DNA of 64,000 nucleotides, from NCBI RefSeq assembly GCF_000227115.2, contig NC_016487.1:372001-436000 (forward strand). Reading direction: 5' to 3'. Numbering within the stretch: the stretch's first letter is position 1; the number at the start of each line of letters is the position of its first letter. Below, piece after piece: positions 22,504 through 33,714 of the stretch. The notes below the pieces were generated by a model. The model worked only from the letters and a program-made list of their open reading frames with translations. It ran no database searches and was not told the origin of the DNA. The stretch comes from Naumovozyma dairenensis CBS 421. Lineage: Eukaryota > Ascomycota > Saccharomycetes > Saccharomycetales > Saccharomycetaceae. The position numbers and the translations under genes are program-made.

Positions 22504-23391
22504 ATGTACATTGACATTTTAAATAAGATCGAAGAAAAATACTATAAAGCTTGCTATGCTGCTTACAATTATGATTTTGATAACTTCGTGGCAAATTTTG
22601 AACCTGAAAACCTTCCTTCTTATTACTATGTAGGATATGAGTTTGACGAAAATGAAGATCCAGACCCTTCCACACTGGAATCTCTTACCAACCAACATGA
22701 ATTAACTTATTATATTGTCAGAGGTGTCCGTTTCAGTTTTTATTTTGCTTGGCAGTTGAGGCACTCAGATTTGCCACTATGTGCAGAGATTTATAGGGCC
22801 ATCTCAGCTCGGTTCATAATGAGTAACTATTTAGAGGATGATTTCATTAAGGAACACATCCCTGCATGTCTGTGGTACCCCAATATACCAAAGAAGGAAA
22901 CGTGTTTCAAGTTACTCGAGATTTCAAATGATTATAAGTATAGTCTGGGGGCTCTAGCTGGACTGAATAATTGGGGCGATTTATTCAGTAAGTGTGATTT
23001 TGAGTTCATAGATAGCTATATATGGACTATCTTACGTTCTTTTGAAAGACATGAGATGTTGGATATTTTATTACCGAAAAAGCAAATGGGTGAATTTCTA
23101 GAAAAATCTGATGGAAGTGTCACATTAAATCCAGAATTGGAGGATTTCGATGGAAACGAGTACATACACAAAAAGGCATCCACGATTAGTGATTATCTGG
23201 AGCAATTTGGACCTGGGATTATGGTTAGATTTCATACCATCAACAAAGAGAATTTGAAGTGGGTAGACCGGCAGGGTGAATGCGATGGACCGGCATTTAG
23301 GTCTGATATTACAGGTATTGGATTTGTGCAACACGTTAATTTAGAAAGATTAACGCATTTGAACAACAGAATGGAGGAGTTATATATGTGA
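22504..23391 (+). CDS. Unrecognised lineage-specific protein
   Basis: This 295-residue frame starts at an ATG and matches no family I can name. The protein is acidic and rich in Tyr, Phe and Trp (NKIEEKYYKACYAAYNYDFD, GVRFSFYFAWQLRHSDLPLC, AGLNNWGDLFSKCDFEF). Helical segments in the middle could be a degenerate alpha-solenoid of the ankyrin kind, but no repeat consensus is clear. There is no signal peptide or membrane segment. Its aromatic, acidic character recalls the neighbouring 20645-21292 protein, though I see no alignable similarity. It sits with that gene between PKP2 and YBP2, so it is an insertion relative to S. cerevisiae. Length and lack of low complexity make a real gene likely. 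Confidence 0.68.
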   Translation: MYIDILNKIEEKYYKACYAAYNYDFDNFVANFEPENLPSYYYVGYEFDENEDPDPSTLESLTNQHELTYYIVRGVRFSFYFAWQLRHSDLPLCAEIYRAISARFIMSNYLEDDFIKEHIPACLWYPNIPKKETCFKLLEISNDYKYSLGALAGLNNWGDLFSKCDFEFIDSYIWTILRSFERHEMLDILLPKKQMGEFLEKSDGSVTLNPELEDFDGNEYIHKKASTISDYLEQFGPGIMVRFHTINKENLKWVDRQGECDGPAFRSDITGIGFVQHVNLERLTHLNNRMEELYM

Positions 23392-24362
23392 CAACTGGTA
23401 TTTTTTTGTATTGCCATCTTCTCTTGAACGAGGCCCAAAAGACGTTCGGAACCACTATAAAATCCAGTTTATACAAACAATTTATTTTCTCATGTTTAGA
23501 TCTCTGTGACAGTGTGAAGATATCATTAATTAGTTAGGGTAGATTCTGTATATAATAGACAATATGCCGTTGTTGGAGATGTGAGTCAGCACCTCTCTTA
23601 ATTATGAGCTTGGTGATTCTGTATATTACCGAAACGAAATTGTGATATAAAACCATGTCGTTATTAATGTAAACACTTTTAAGCACTTTTTGAAAGCATT
23701 GTATGTTCCATATATATACATTATTTGCTAGGCTATAGAATGGTAATCCTCTAGATGATATAAATAAAAAATACCTTGCACAGTATTGTCTGGCTATAGA
23801 GAGGCCCTGAATGTTTAAGGGGTCTAACATAGAGACAGTAATAAGTGTTTCTTCTTTTGGTATTGAGCACTATCATACTCAACGCCCTTTACATCATGTT
23901 GAGTGTTAATCTTTTCTTCTACCTCATGTGTATGCCATAATATATGCTATATATGCGGAAACTCTAATTATGTAAAATGCCTTTCTCTCTTTTTGTTTCG
24001 AAGTCGAAAGCTAGTCCTTCGTTGCTCCATAATATAGTATCTTCTGCTCTTGACTCAACATATCCTGGTCATTGAGTTTGTACTATCAGATACTGATTTT
24101 ATATATAATAATTTAGAATGTTCTAGAGGGTGTCTATATCTTACGTTAAAAGCACTTCCCTCATAGGTTCCAACAGTTTGAACATTGTAGACGAGTTAAA
24201 GTTCTCCCGTCGGTCTGGCTTGCCAGTTGTCTGATATCAATTCAAAATATATATATCAAATCTTCAGAAAGAGCAGAACTCCATCTTTTGAAAACATTTT
24301 TACCAGTTCGTATTCTACTTTTTATACAACATTATATGTGTAAAAAATACATAAACATTTAT
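23392..24362. other. Region between the orphan gene and YBP2
   Basis: This 0.97-kb AT-rich stretch has a 98-codon minus-strand frame (23534-23830, ATG start) with no recognisable features, too weak to call. No RNA gene or repeat is evident. Confidence 0.4.
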
Positions 24363-26360
24363 CTATGCTGACGCAGTTTCTAGATATTCCCCCAATGTAT
24401 CATTGGCAATCTTAATAAATCCAATTTCTGGATTATCCTCATATATTCTAGTATTGAATTTGTTTTCAATTTCATCATGAATTACCTGTAATAAAACATT
24501 GTTCCATCTATACCTTAAACTAACAAAGAAACTCATATAGTTCAATATCAACAAAAGATCAATCTTACTGGCTTTAGAGGTAGCAAGTACATTACGGATA
24601 GTGAACAATGCTATGCTATGGATAGATGCCATTCTATCTTCGTTAATAAGAATATATGGTCTTGGGGGTAAAGATGGGGCCTTGTTCGACTTGTCATCTT
24701 TCAAAACAAGTTCAGATAATTTCTCATTTAAACCACTTTCATCAGAATCATCATTGTCATCTAAAATTTGGTTAGTCTTAGTCGTTAAATCCTTTAAAAT
24801 CTCCAGAACAGCTGATTTTGCGTGAACGTATGGGCATGACAATAAAGTATCTAGGATAAAATCAAATGCGATTTTTTCAGGAGTTAAACATAGAAGTCGT
24901 GTCAATAATGTAAAGCTGGATGTAATAACGATGCTATCCCTCTCGGTACATGTCTTTAATAGTAACATTTGTAGAAACCCCGTTAATATATATGATGGGA
25001 TATTTTTTAGTCTATCTTTGATCGAAGTGATAGGTTCTTGTGTGATTGTGACCCAGAGCCAAAATCTAATAATTGCTTCTGCACCCTTATTATGAAGCAA
25101 CTCTGCATATAATGACATGGTAGAGTATCTTAAGTACAAATATATGGCATCTTCAATATTTAATAAAGATATACCTTCTTCAGAATAAAACATAGCCGAC
25201 AAAATAAGCATACCGTCTGAGTTTAATTCGATAGATATCTCTTCTGCTGCTTTTTTAAGCTCATAAGTATATGATAGTTGGTAGATAACCTGGTTGAGGG
25301 CAGACTGCTGCGTTTTGTCATTTTCTTCAATAGATTTTGGTAACGCTCGATATATTCTTCGCGATTCTTCCAAAATTTTGCTAAATTCAGGTTTGAAATC
25401 AATGTTATATTGTTTTACCAATTCGAGGTACTTTTCAGAGAACTCAACGACATGTAAATTTAATCCTTCTTCTTTGTTTGAAAGAGACTTGAAGTATCTA
25501 ATCTCATACTCCACAGCATTATTCTTTAAACAATTTCCAAGAGCAAACGTAAATAATCCACCGATTATTTTCTTTTGCAAATCCGTCTCATCTTTAGACA
25601 ACTTCTTCAAAGCTTCGGTGGATAAATCTTGTGCGCCTTCGGAAGTCTTATCAATTGAATAGAATTGGTAGTTGTGACAAAAAGAATAGACACGACGTAA
25701 TAAGAAGCTCGGGTTATTCAATTTTTCTGTACTTTCTCTAATGAATTTCATGAGAGAAGTGGAGACCATTACCAAAAACTTAGATGGATATAGAGTTTCA
25801 ATTCTGTTCAAAACCCCACCTAACAATTCGATAAATGCATATAATTTCAAAGATAGAATTGTCTCGGGAGTTATCAACTCATTAACGTCAATATCCTCTT
25901 TACCTTCTTGTTTGTTCGGAGCAGGCGATACTTGTTCCGTCTGGATCTCCTGCTCTTCCAAGGATAAATCTGAAAGTAGCTCACATCCAGTCATCAAGCA
26001 TTCCTTAGGATTACCAGTAGTCGCAATTTCGCTAAAACATTTCATCACATTCATAACTATTTGATTTTTGTTTAAAGGTAATTGTTCTTGCATGTTTCTC
26101 AATGTGAAAAAGTCTAAGAGGGCTTTTGGAAGATCCCAACTGATTTCATATAATATATCGGGATTTCTTTGAAGAAGTGACAATAATGTCTGCAGGTATT
26201 CAACTTTGTCCTTGATAGATCTAGTATCGGTATTGACTTTTTCAGCATAAACATCGATGATTGTTACCAATGATAATGGGTCGTCTTTCTGCTCATCGAA
26301 TGCTCTAACAAGATTTTCACAGATAGTTGATGTAGTTTCGACCATCTCTTTTTCTACCAT
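24363..26360 (-). CDS. YBP2: YBP2, kinetochore-associated Yap1-binding-protein family
   Basis: The 665-residue protein corresponds to yeast Ybp2 (about 641 residues), which associates with central kinetochore complexes and is a paralogue of the oxidative-stress protein Ybp1. The sequence is helical throughout with no catalytic motif, in keeping with the YAP-binding/ALF4/glomulin family: MVEKEMVETTSTICENLVRA at the start, a conserved-looking segment ETILSLKLYAFIELLGGVLN near residue 170, and the C-terminal half with ILTGFLQMLLLKTCTERDSI and RPYILINEDRMASIHSIALF. The assignment between YBP2 and YBP1 is by position next to DUO1 and PYC1. It is divergent from DUO1 with a 267-bp shared promoter. 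Confidence 0.9.
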   Translation of the reverse strand: MVEKEMVETTSTICENLVRAFDEQKDDPLSLVTIIDVYAEKVNTDTRSIKDKVEYLQTLLSLLQRNPDILYEISWDLPKALLDFFTLRNMQEQLPLNKNQIVMNVMKCFSEIATTGNPKECLMTGCELLSDLSLEEQEIQTEQVSPAPNKQEGKEDIDVNELITPETILSLKLYAFIELLGGVLNRIETLYPSKFLVMVSTSLMKFIRESTEKLNNPSFLLRRVYSFCHNYQFYSIDKTSEGAQDLSTEALKKLSKDETDLQKKIIGGLFTFALGNCLKNNAVEYEIRYFKSLSNKEEGLNLHVVEFSEKYLELVKQYNIDFKPEFSKILEESRRIYRALPKSIEENDKTQQSALNQVIYQLSYTYELKKAAEEISIELNSDGMLILSAMFYSEEGISLLNIEDAIYLYLRYSTMSLYAELLHNKGAEAIIRFWLWVTITQEPITSIKDRLKNIPSYILTGFLQMLLLKTCTERDSIVITSSFTLLTRLLCLTPEKIAFDFILDTLLSCPYVHAKSAVLEILKDLTTKTNQILDDNDDSDESGLNEKLSELVLKDDKSNKAPSLPPRPYILINEDRMASIHSIALFTIRNVLATSKASKIDLLLILNYMSFFVSLRYRWNNVLLQVIHDEIENKFNTRIYEDNPEIGFIKIANDTLGEYLETASA

Positions 26361-26627
26361 AGTTGATTATTAGAGATATCAATGAATCAGATACTCAAGC
26401 TCAATAAAAATCTTTCTTATGCTGCAGTTGTACACAAGGTGAGATCATTCCTATGACCGACATACTAAAATCTTGTTAGAATGGTTTCGCGAACCAAGAA
26501 AAAGAAAGCCTTTAAAGATAGTAACGCAAACATCATGAAATGAGAGATTTTGAAACTTTGCTAGGTAAAGATCAAAGAAGAAGAGTATTGAAACCAAAGC
26601 TATAACGGTGAAAATATATTTAGAAAA

Positions 26628-27314
26628 ATGTCCGAAGAACTAATTGATGATTCAACTATCAACAAGTTAATCCCCCAAATATTTGATCAAATGAAATCTA
26701 ATTTCGACGCCACAACAACTACAATGGGTTCCAGAACAAGGCGAGATACAACTAATTTTTCAATGTCATCATCATTCACATCTACTCAGTCACTTTTAAA
26801 GGAACTAGAATCACTCGATAAAATAATTGGAATGATCGAGAACGTAGATAAGACCTTGAAAAGTGCCTCCCCTCAACATTTAAATAGAATTTATGAAGTT
26901 TGCAAATCGACTAATACTATACTAGATTCATGGATAGATATTCAATCACAAGCAGGATACATTACTAGGTTAATGAATGATCCTGTATACTTGAAGTATA
27001 GTAGTGACCAATTATTCAATGATGACAATGCAGATGAATATTTAGCTTTGGAGGTTGAAGAAACTGAAAAGTTGAAGAAGCAAATAGAAATAGAGCAACA
27101 GAGGAAGTTGTTAGCAACAACAGAAAGACAAACCCTCTCTAATTCAAGACCTCAAGTTAATGTAAGGAGTAGAACACATGTTTCTAAACCAGTAGTACGT
27201 AGACCAGTACCTACGGACTCTAGAGGGAACAGACCTAAACCTTCTGGAATACCGACAATACCCACAAGATTAGCAAGGTCGACAGCAAGTAGCTCTAGAA
27301 AAATGTTTAGATGA
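26628..27314 (+). CDS. DUO1: DUO1, DASH/Dam1 complex subunit
   Basis: The 228-residue protein is Duo1, a subunit of the ring-forming Dam1/DASH complex that couples kinetochores to spindle microtubules. The conserved coiled-coil core lies at about residues 50-115 (LLKELESLDKIIGMIENVDK, then STNTILDSWIDIQSQAGYIT). A second Glu/Lys/Gln-rich helix follows (VEETEKLKKQIEIEQQRKLL), and the C-terminal ~60 residues are basic, Pro/Arg/Ser-rich and probably disordered, as in S. cerevisiae. It is convergent with PYC1 and divergent from YBP2, exactly as in S. cerevisiae. Confidence 0.94.
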   Translation: MSEELIDDSTINKLIPQIFDQMKSNFDATTTTMGSRTRRDTTNFSMSSSFTSTQSLLKELESLDKIIGMIENVDKTLKSASPQHLNRIYEVCKSTNTILDSWIDIQSQAGYITRLMNDPVYLKYSSDQLFNDDNADEYLALEVEETEKLKKQIEIEQQRKLLATTERQTLSNSRPQVNVRSRTHVSKPVVRRPVPTDSRGNRPKPSGIPTIPTRLARSTASSSRKMFR

Positions 27315-27485
27315 TCATTTATAAAATGAAGACGATTACTTCTTTTTTTTGTATGAGAATAAATAAATTAATAAAGCGGATAGAAATTAAGTCAATAGAA
27401 AGATAGAAGAAATATATACAAAGTTATAGAATACAGTGAATGAATGAAAATGTAGTTCGCAGGAGAAGTTACCAAGATAACGTAA

Positions 27486-30400
27486 TCATGCTTCTTCCGG
27501 AATTTCAGTTTCTTCTAGTAATACTAAAAGATCGGAGGCCTCAACGTTTTCACCATCGTTCACTAACACATCTTTTACCTGACCATCAGTTGGAGATGAA
27601 ATAATCATTTCCATCTTCATAGCACTTAAGACAGCGACAGCTTCACCTTTCTTGACTAATGAACCCTTATGAACTCTGACTTCGACGATTACACCAGCCA
27701 TTGGGGCACCAATTTGGAATGGGTTATGACCGTCAGCCTTTGGTTTCGCAACAGTTTCCACCTTTTGGGATCTATCTAGGGTCCCGATTTTTCTCATTTC
27801 ACCATTCAATTCAAAGTAAACTTCTCTGATACCAGTTTTCTTGTTCAAGTCACCAATAGCCTGAAGTTTAACAATCAAAGTTTTACCTTGCTCAATAACT
27901 ATTTCTATTTCTTCACCGATTTCAGCTGGAGCCAAGAAGTTTTTCGTTGGTAAAACAGATAAGTCCCCGTACGTTTCTCTGATTTTTTGGAAATCTTCAT
28001 ATACCTTTGGATACATGTTGTATGAAGCAACATCACACTCATCGATATCATCACCAAATCTTGTTTGTAGATCTTCCCTAATAGTATTCAAATCGAAGGG
28101 AGCTAATTCTAAACCCGGACGGCTTGTCAATTTTCTTCTTTTATTTCTCAAAATATCTGATCTTAGTGGTTCAGGGAATCCACCATATGGTTGGCCCATT
28201 AAACCCTCGAAAAAATCCATAACGGAATCTGGGAAATCTAAGGAATTGGCCAAGCGTTTAACATCATCTGAAGTCAATTTGTTGCTGACCATAAATTGCG
28301 CTAAATCACCAACAACCTTGGAAGTAGGAGTAACCTTAACAATATCACCTAATAAATGGTTGGCTTCTCTATATGCTCTTTTTGTTTCAGCCCATTGTTC
28401 TCCTAGACCCAGTTGTTGGGCTTGGAATAATAAATTGGTTAACTGGCCACCTGGAATTTCATGTTGATAGACTTCCGGATCAGGACCTTTCAAGTCGGCA
28501 CCAAAACAAGAGTACAGTAATCTCATTTCAGCCCAGTAAGCATCCAAGTCACGAACATGTTGAACATTAATACCAGTATCAATTTCGCCATCAAGAGAAG
28601 CTAATAATGCATTAATAGAAGGTTGGGAAGTCAAACCAGACATAGAATTGATAGCAACATCAACAACGTCAGCCCCAGATACTGCAGCAGCAGCCATTGA
28701 AGATACGGCTGTACCAGCAGAATCGTGAGTATGAACATGAATTGGTAGATCTGGATATTTAGCTCTAATTGACCCAATTAATAATTTAGCAGCAGCTGGT
28801 TTCATAGTACCTGCCATATCTTTAATACCTAAAAAATGCGTACCCATTTGGACAATCTTATCAGTAACTTCTAAATAGTAATCCAAGTTATATTTCTTGC
28901 CTTTTGCTAGCATATCACCGGAGTAACATAGGGTAGCTTCCACGACACCACCAGCTTTCTTAACCGCATCAACACCTACTTTCAATTGGTCTAGATCGTT
29001 CAAGGCATCAAAAACTCTAAATATATCCACACCATTATCCTTTGCTTGTTTCACAAAATGATCAATAGCATTATCTGGCAATGAAGAGTAAGCTACACCA
29101 TTGGCACCACGTAATAACATTTGGAATGGAATATTTGGAACTAATTTTCTTAAAGTTCTTAGACGTGCCCATGGATCTTCATGTAAGAATCTCATTGCGA
29201 CATCAAAGGTAGCGCCACCCCAGCATTCAAGAGCAAATGCACCAGATAGGGCATGAGCAGTTGTTGGAGCAATTGTTGCTAAATCATAAGTTCTAACTCT
29301 TGTTGCTAATAAAGATTGATGGGCATCTCTCCATGTGGTATCCATTAATAATGTACCTTGGAATTGTCTTACTTGTTTAGCAAATTCGACTGGACCCTTT
29401 TCTAATAGGACTTGTCTCCAACCAGCTGGTGGTGGCGTCTTTAATACGTCAATTTTATTATTATTTGTATCATATAAAGGTGGGATATCTGGAATTTTAG
29501 TTAATCTTGGAATGCCGACTTGGCCCTTAATGGACGATCCATTAACAGCAATATCGGCCAAATAATGCAATAATTTTTGAGCTCTATTTTGAGAAGACAC
29601 CATTTGGAATAGTTGTGGGGTATCATCAATGAAAGTGGTCCAATATTGGCCACTTATGAAGACTGGATGAGTCAATAATGTCAAGAGAAATGGGATATTT
29701 GTCTTGACACCTCTAATTCTGAATTCAATTAGCGCACGAATCATTTTACGACGTACTACTTCATAAGTGGAACCGGAACAAGAACATTTCACCAACATGG
29801 AATCGTAATGAGGAGAAATAATTGCACCAGCGTATGCGTTTCCTCCATCTAATCTGACACCATTACCGCCAGCTGAACCATAGACTTCTATTCTACCAGT
29901 ATCAGGTTGGAAATTTTTAGCTGGATCTTCAGTAGTGATACGGCATTGAATAGCGAACCCTCTTGTTGTAATCTTATCTTGTAGAAGACCTAACTGTTCC
30001 AAAGATGCACCAGCAGCGATTTGAATTTGAGCTGCAACGATGTCAATTCCTGTAATTTCTTCTGTAATAGTATGTTCCACTTGAATTCTTGGATTGATTT
30101 CAATGAAATAATGTCTATTTTGATCATCAACTAAGAATTCTGCAGTACCGGCGTTTTTATATCCACATTCTTTAGCTAATTTCACAGCATCTGTCAAGAT
30201 AGCGTTACGTATATCTCTTGGTAAAGTCTTTGCTGGGGCTACCTCGACCACTTTTTGGTGTCTTCTTTGAACAGAACAATCTCTTTCAAACAAATGAATG
30301 ACATTCCCATAATTATCGGCCAATAGTTGAACCTCTATATGTTTTGGTTTATTCAAGAATCTTTCCACGAAGCAAGTCCCATTACCAAACGCGGTAACAG

Positions 30401-31022
30401 CTTCGGAAGAGGCACGTTGGAACGCATCAGCGATATCATCACCTTCTCTAACAACTCTCATACCTCTACCACCACCACCAAATGCAGCTTTAATAATTAC
30501 GGGGAATCCATATTTAGCCACAAATTCTTCAGCTTCCTTAGCTGACTTAATTGGACCAGGTGTCCCCGGAACAGTTGGAACATTGGCTCTTTCAGCCAAA
30601 TGTCTTGCAGAGACTTTATCCCCTACGGAATCAATGACAGAAGCAGGTGGACCGACCCAAGCGATACCATTTTTTGCAACTTTATCAGCGAATTCAGAAT
30701 TTTCAGAAAGGAACCCATACCCAGGATGAATGAAATCTACATTATGTTTCTTTGCAATGTTAATAATCTCATCGATGGCCAAATATGCACCGACAGGAGT
30801 GAATTGATTTGGTTCACCAATTACGTATGATTCATCTGCCTTTAATCTATGTGTGGAAAGACGATCTTCATGGGAATAGATGGCTACTGTTTTCATCGAT
30901 AATTCATGGGAGGTTCTGAAGATTCTTATTGGAATTTCCCCTCTATTTGCTACAAGGATCTTGTTTTTCGGACCAAGGAGGTTGAAGTTGTCTCTGATAC
31001 CATTGAATTTTTTGTTCGACAT
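27486..31022 (-). CDS. PYC1: PYC1, pyruvate carboxylase
   Basis: This 1178-residue cytosolic biotin enzyme converts pyruvate, bicarbonate and ATP to oxaloacetate. Domains in order: biotin carboxylase (about residues 18-470; ILVANRGEIPIRIFR, the Gly-rich loop KAAFGGGGRGMRVV, HLFERDCSVQRRHQKVVE, FIEINPRIQVEHTITEEITG), carboxyltransferase (about 560-840; DTTWRDAHQSLLATRVRTYD, DMLAKGKKYNL, HVHTHDSAGTAV) and a C-terminal biotinyl domain with the biotinylated Lys in LSAMKMEMIIS. It has full family length. S. cerevisiae has the near-identical PYC2; the neighbours DUO1 and YBP2 identify this locus as PYC1. Codon bias is strong, suggesting high expression. Confidence 0.97.
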   Translation of the reverse strand: MSNKKFNGIRDNFNLLGPKNKILVANRGEIPIRIFRTSHELSMKTVAIYSHEDRLSTHRLKADESYVIGEPNQFTPVGAYLAIDEIINIAKKHNVDFIHPGYGFLSENSEFADKVAKNGIAWVGPPASVIDSVGDKVSARHLAERANVPTVPGTPGPIKSAKEAEEFVAKYGFPVIIKAAFGGGGRGMRVVREGDDIADAFQRASSEAVTAFGNGTCFVERFLNKPKHIEVQLLADNYGNVIHLFERDCSVQRRHQKVVEVAPAKTLPRDIRNAILTDAVKLAKECGYKNAGTAEFLVDDQNRHYFIEINPRIQVEHTITEEITGIDIVAAQIQIAAGASLEQLGLLQDKITTRGFAIQCRITTEDPAKNFQPDTGRIEVYGSAGGNGVRLDGGNAYAGAIISPHYDSMLVKCSCSGSTYEVVRRKMIRALIEFRIRGVKTNIPFLLTLLTHPVFISGQYWTTFIDDTPQLFQMVSSQNRAQKLLHYLADIAVNGSSIKGQVGIPRLTKIPDIPPLYDTNNNKIDVLKTPPPAGWRQVLLEKGPVEFAKQVRQFQGTLLMDTTWRDAHQSLLATRVRTYDLATIAPTTAHALSGAFALECWGGATFDVAMRFLHEDPWARLRTLRKLVPNIPFQMLLRGANGVAYSSLPDNAIDHFVKQAKDNGVDIFRVFDALNDLDQLKVGVDAVKKAGGVVEATLCYSGDMLAKGKKYNLDYYLEVTDKIVQMGTHFLGIKDMAGTMKPAAAKLLIGSIRAKYPDLPIHVHTHDSAGTAVSSMAAAAVSGADVVDVAINSMSGLTSQPSINALLASLDGEIDTGINVQHVRDLDAYWAEMRLLYSCFGADLKGPDPEVYQHEIPGGQLTNLLFQAQQLGLGEQWAETKRAYREANHLLGDIVKVTPTSKVVGDLAQFMVSNKLTSDDVKRLANSLDFPDSVMDFFEGLMGQPYGGFPEPLRSDILRNKRRKLTSRPGLELAPFDLNTIREDLQTRFGDDIDECDVASYNMYPKVYEDFQKIRETYGDLSVLPTKNFLAPAEIGEEIEIVIEQGKTLIVKLQAIGDLNKKTGIREVYFELNGEMRKIGTLDRSQKVETVAKPKADGHNPFQIGAPMAGVIVEVRVHKGSLVKKGEAVAVLSAMKMEMIISSPTDGQVKDVLVNDGENVEASDLLVLLEETEIPEEA

Positions 31023-33130
31023 CCTTTGGATATTATTTTTGTTCTGCTGTTTCTCTGTCTTGTTTCCTGAAAGTCTTGTTTCTATAACAGATTATTGCTT
31101 CCTTGGTATATATATCTAGGGGATATTGGGTCTTTGTATTTGAGGGTTGAGATTTGGCGCGAAATTTCTCTATAAAAACAAGAAGATTACTACGTATTAT
31201 TTATTATTATATGAATCAAGTACACACGTAGATGAATACGGGATATATACATCGGTTCCTATCATTCTTATACTAATGTAAAGGATATCATACGAGATAG
31301 GTTCCCTACACATGTACATAGGAATGGGTTGCTCTGAATGATTGATTGAAATATGCCATAACGTTGGATGGTCATTCCATTAGAATTGATAACCGTTGAC
31401 AGTTCTGACGAACGCCACCATAAACTATTATCAGATTTCTATTTGATAGTGTTATCCCTGCCGGCAAGTGACCGTGACAGTGACGTGAGTACCATACGTA
31501 TGCTCTACAAAGAGGAGGCAAACTAATGTATGTACGTATGACACAGACGCGGACACACAGTTTCCCACGCTATTTTTTTTTAGCGACGGCGTTCAATGTC
31601 CGCGCTTCTTGCTCGTTTCAACTTGAACTAAGATCTTGCCCTCACTCGGTCAATAAATAAACTTGAAAGATGATTTAAATCCTGCGACCGTTGCATCGGT
31701 GACACACTACAGCGCAACAATACGGTACATTCTTTAGCGTATATCTATTTCTATTATATAAGATCAAATAAATAAAAGATTAATCCTTCTTAACAATCGT
31801 ATCCGTTCGAAAAAGACTATGCGGGTGATATTACTGGTTCCATACTCTACTCGGGTGAGCCACCAATTGACCCACTTCGAGCTTTTCCAAAAAGAGGATA
31901 GCCCGAGACCCTATTTCCCCTGTCTTTTATCTGTTCGACTCAATCAAAAACAGATTCTAGAAGGCCAGTCTTGCCTTGACTAGCCAGAACAAGCCCTCTC
32001 TCTCAAGCTTCAAATATCAACAAGTCCTAAAGTCTGAAGTTTGTTATTTGCTTGCTTATTTGAAGCAACATATGCATATGTACTCTACTTTGAATATTTA
32101 TTAGCCATACGCGAGAAATCATATCACCAACTCGGATCATTTACCCTCAAAACAAAAATTTGGGCGATTTCGTCTGTTTTTCCTCGAAGTGATTCAAACA
32201 ATGGAAAATCTTCGGAACAATAGGCTACTATGTATTAAGAAGAACGTAGGTAACGGATATATTTTCTGATATTGCGTATGAAAGGAAGGTAATGTAAAAA
32301 GATAGTAAAAGATTACCTGTACTTAATTTCACAATATCGCTTCGTTTTCTTCGCATAATATATACAAGAATATATATTCATGAAAACTTAGGGTAGATTC
32401 CAACTTTTATTTTCTTTACTGTGGAAATATTTCATACCAAGCAAAGAAGAAGGTACCGACATGGAAATCAGCCACAGGAAGGTGAAAAGGGGAACTAGTA
32501 GGTCATATATCTAAAAATATGAAGTGGTATTTGATAATAAGGTTTTATTCCACATGAGTAATATACAATATCTGCGACAGTAAAAACGTTGTCATACCAT
32601 ATGAAATACCAAAAAGAGCACATCTAGGGAGCGTTCAATAATGATGATTTAGATTATGTCTATATATGCGTAGTTATCTATCTTCATTAATTGTTAACAA
32701 AAAAATTAATATGTCAAATAAAGATACCGGTGGAGGAAAACAAAAAGGTACTCTTGTTAGGTCCTTCTCTGCAATTATAAATTGAAGCAGATCAATGAAC
32801 TTTCTGTTATTGTTGGGTGTTAATATCTACTTTGAAGATACTCGAGAATTTAAAAACCAAAAAAGTATTTATTCAAACCCTCTTTCCTATGGAAATGAGC
32901 TATCTACTTCAGGATATTGCTGTTTGAGCTCATTTGATGTTTTAAGTGGTTCACTTACACTAGAATTTTAACGTTATGACAGGTGGATGAGTGACTATTT
33001 CTGGACCCAGACCATCGGAGTATGAGCATATACTTAGACGTCTTTGTGATAGATTTGTTTCAATACAACTCTTTATGAATGACAAAATAATGAGATTGGG
33101 AAAAGAACATGTAAAGTTAAATCAACTGAT
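31023..33130. other. PYC1 upstream region, start of the accessory island
   Basis: This 2.1-kb stretch has no frame I can support. The PYC1-proximal part is the promoter. The part at 31450-31650 is GC-richer and includes a T-rich tract. A 60-codon frame at 32041 begins with TTG and is not convincing. I found no tRNA-like B box, LTR or obvious repeat. Confidence 0.4.
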
Positions 33131-33322
33131 TTAGTATTTCAAGAGGTCTACAAAATCTGGATTCCATACCTTTTGAGTATTCAAATATATGTGAGGTAAG
33201 GATGTGGCCCTATCCTTTTTGCTATTATGTTTCCGAAAACGGACATGGGCGGCTATTTTTAAAGAAGAAGAATATACAAAAATAAAGAGTACAAAGCAAA
33301 GAGCAGAATTTTTACTATTCAT
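33131..33322 (-). CDS. Possible small membrane or secreted protein (low confidence)
   Basis: A 63-codon frame with an ATG start encodes a hydrophobic N terminus (SALCFVLFIFVYSSSLKI) followed by a basic stretch (VRFRKHNSKKDR), so it could be a small signal-anchored or secreted peptide. Nothing in it is recognisable. In AT-rich DNA a frame of this length can be chance, and no second copy is present in the window. Confidence 0.2.
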   Translation of the reverse strand: MNSKNSALCFVLFIFVYSSSLKIAAHVRFRKHNSKKDRATSLPHIYLNTQKVWNPDFVDLLKY

Positions 33323-33395
33323 TCTTATAAAAAAACCAAGCCATTTTTTGTTTGAAGAAAGAAAGAAAGAAAGATGATGAAAGAAACAAGAAAAG

Positions 33396-33403
33396 TATAT
33401 AAA
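33396..33403 (+). promoter_or_regulatory. TATA box candidate for the gene at 33715
   Basis: TATATAAA is preceded by a purine-rich GAAA repeat and followed by pyrimidine-rich DNA. It lies about 315 bp before the ATG, implying a long leader. The arrangement resembles an inducible yeast promoter. Confidence 0.4.
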
Positions 33404-33714
33404 GCACTGATAAATTTCAATTCTTTCTCTCTTTTTAGAATCTTTCCTTTGTTTATAACAATATTTAGTAATATTCTTGTCTTTTTCTTATTGTATACGT
33501 CTTATACATACAAATAATCAAGTAACCAACTACACGACCTTTCAACTACTTCAACAAATTTAATTGCTTTTCAAAATCATAATACGCTTCAATTCTAAAT
33601 TTTTCGGTTTTGTCTGTTTGTTCTCTATTATTTCAGTGGTAATTAATTTTCCACCAGTGCTGTGCCTATTATCATTGCTGCAAACCAACCAAGTTTAAGC
33701 ATGTTTTCTACATC

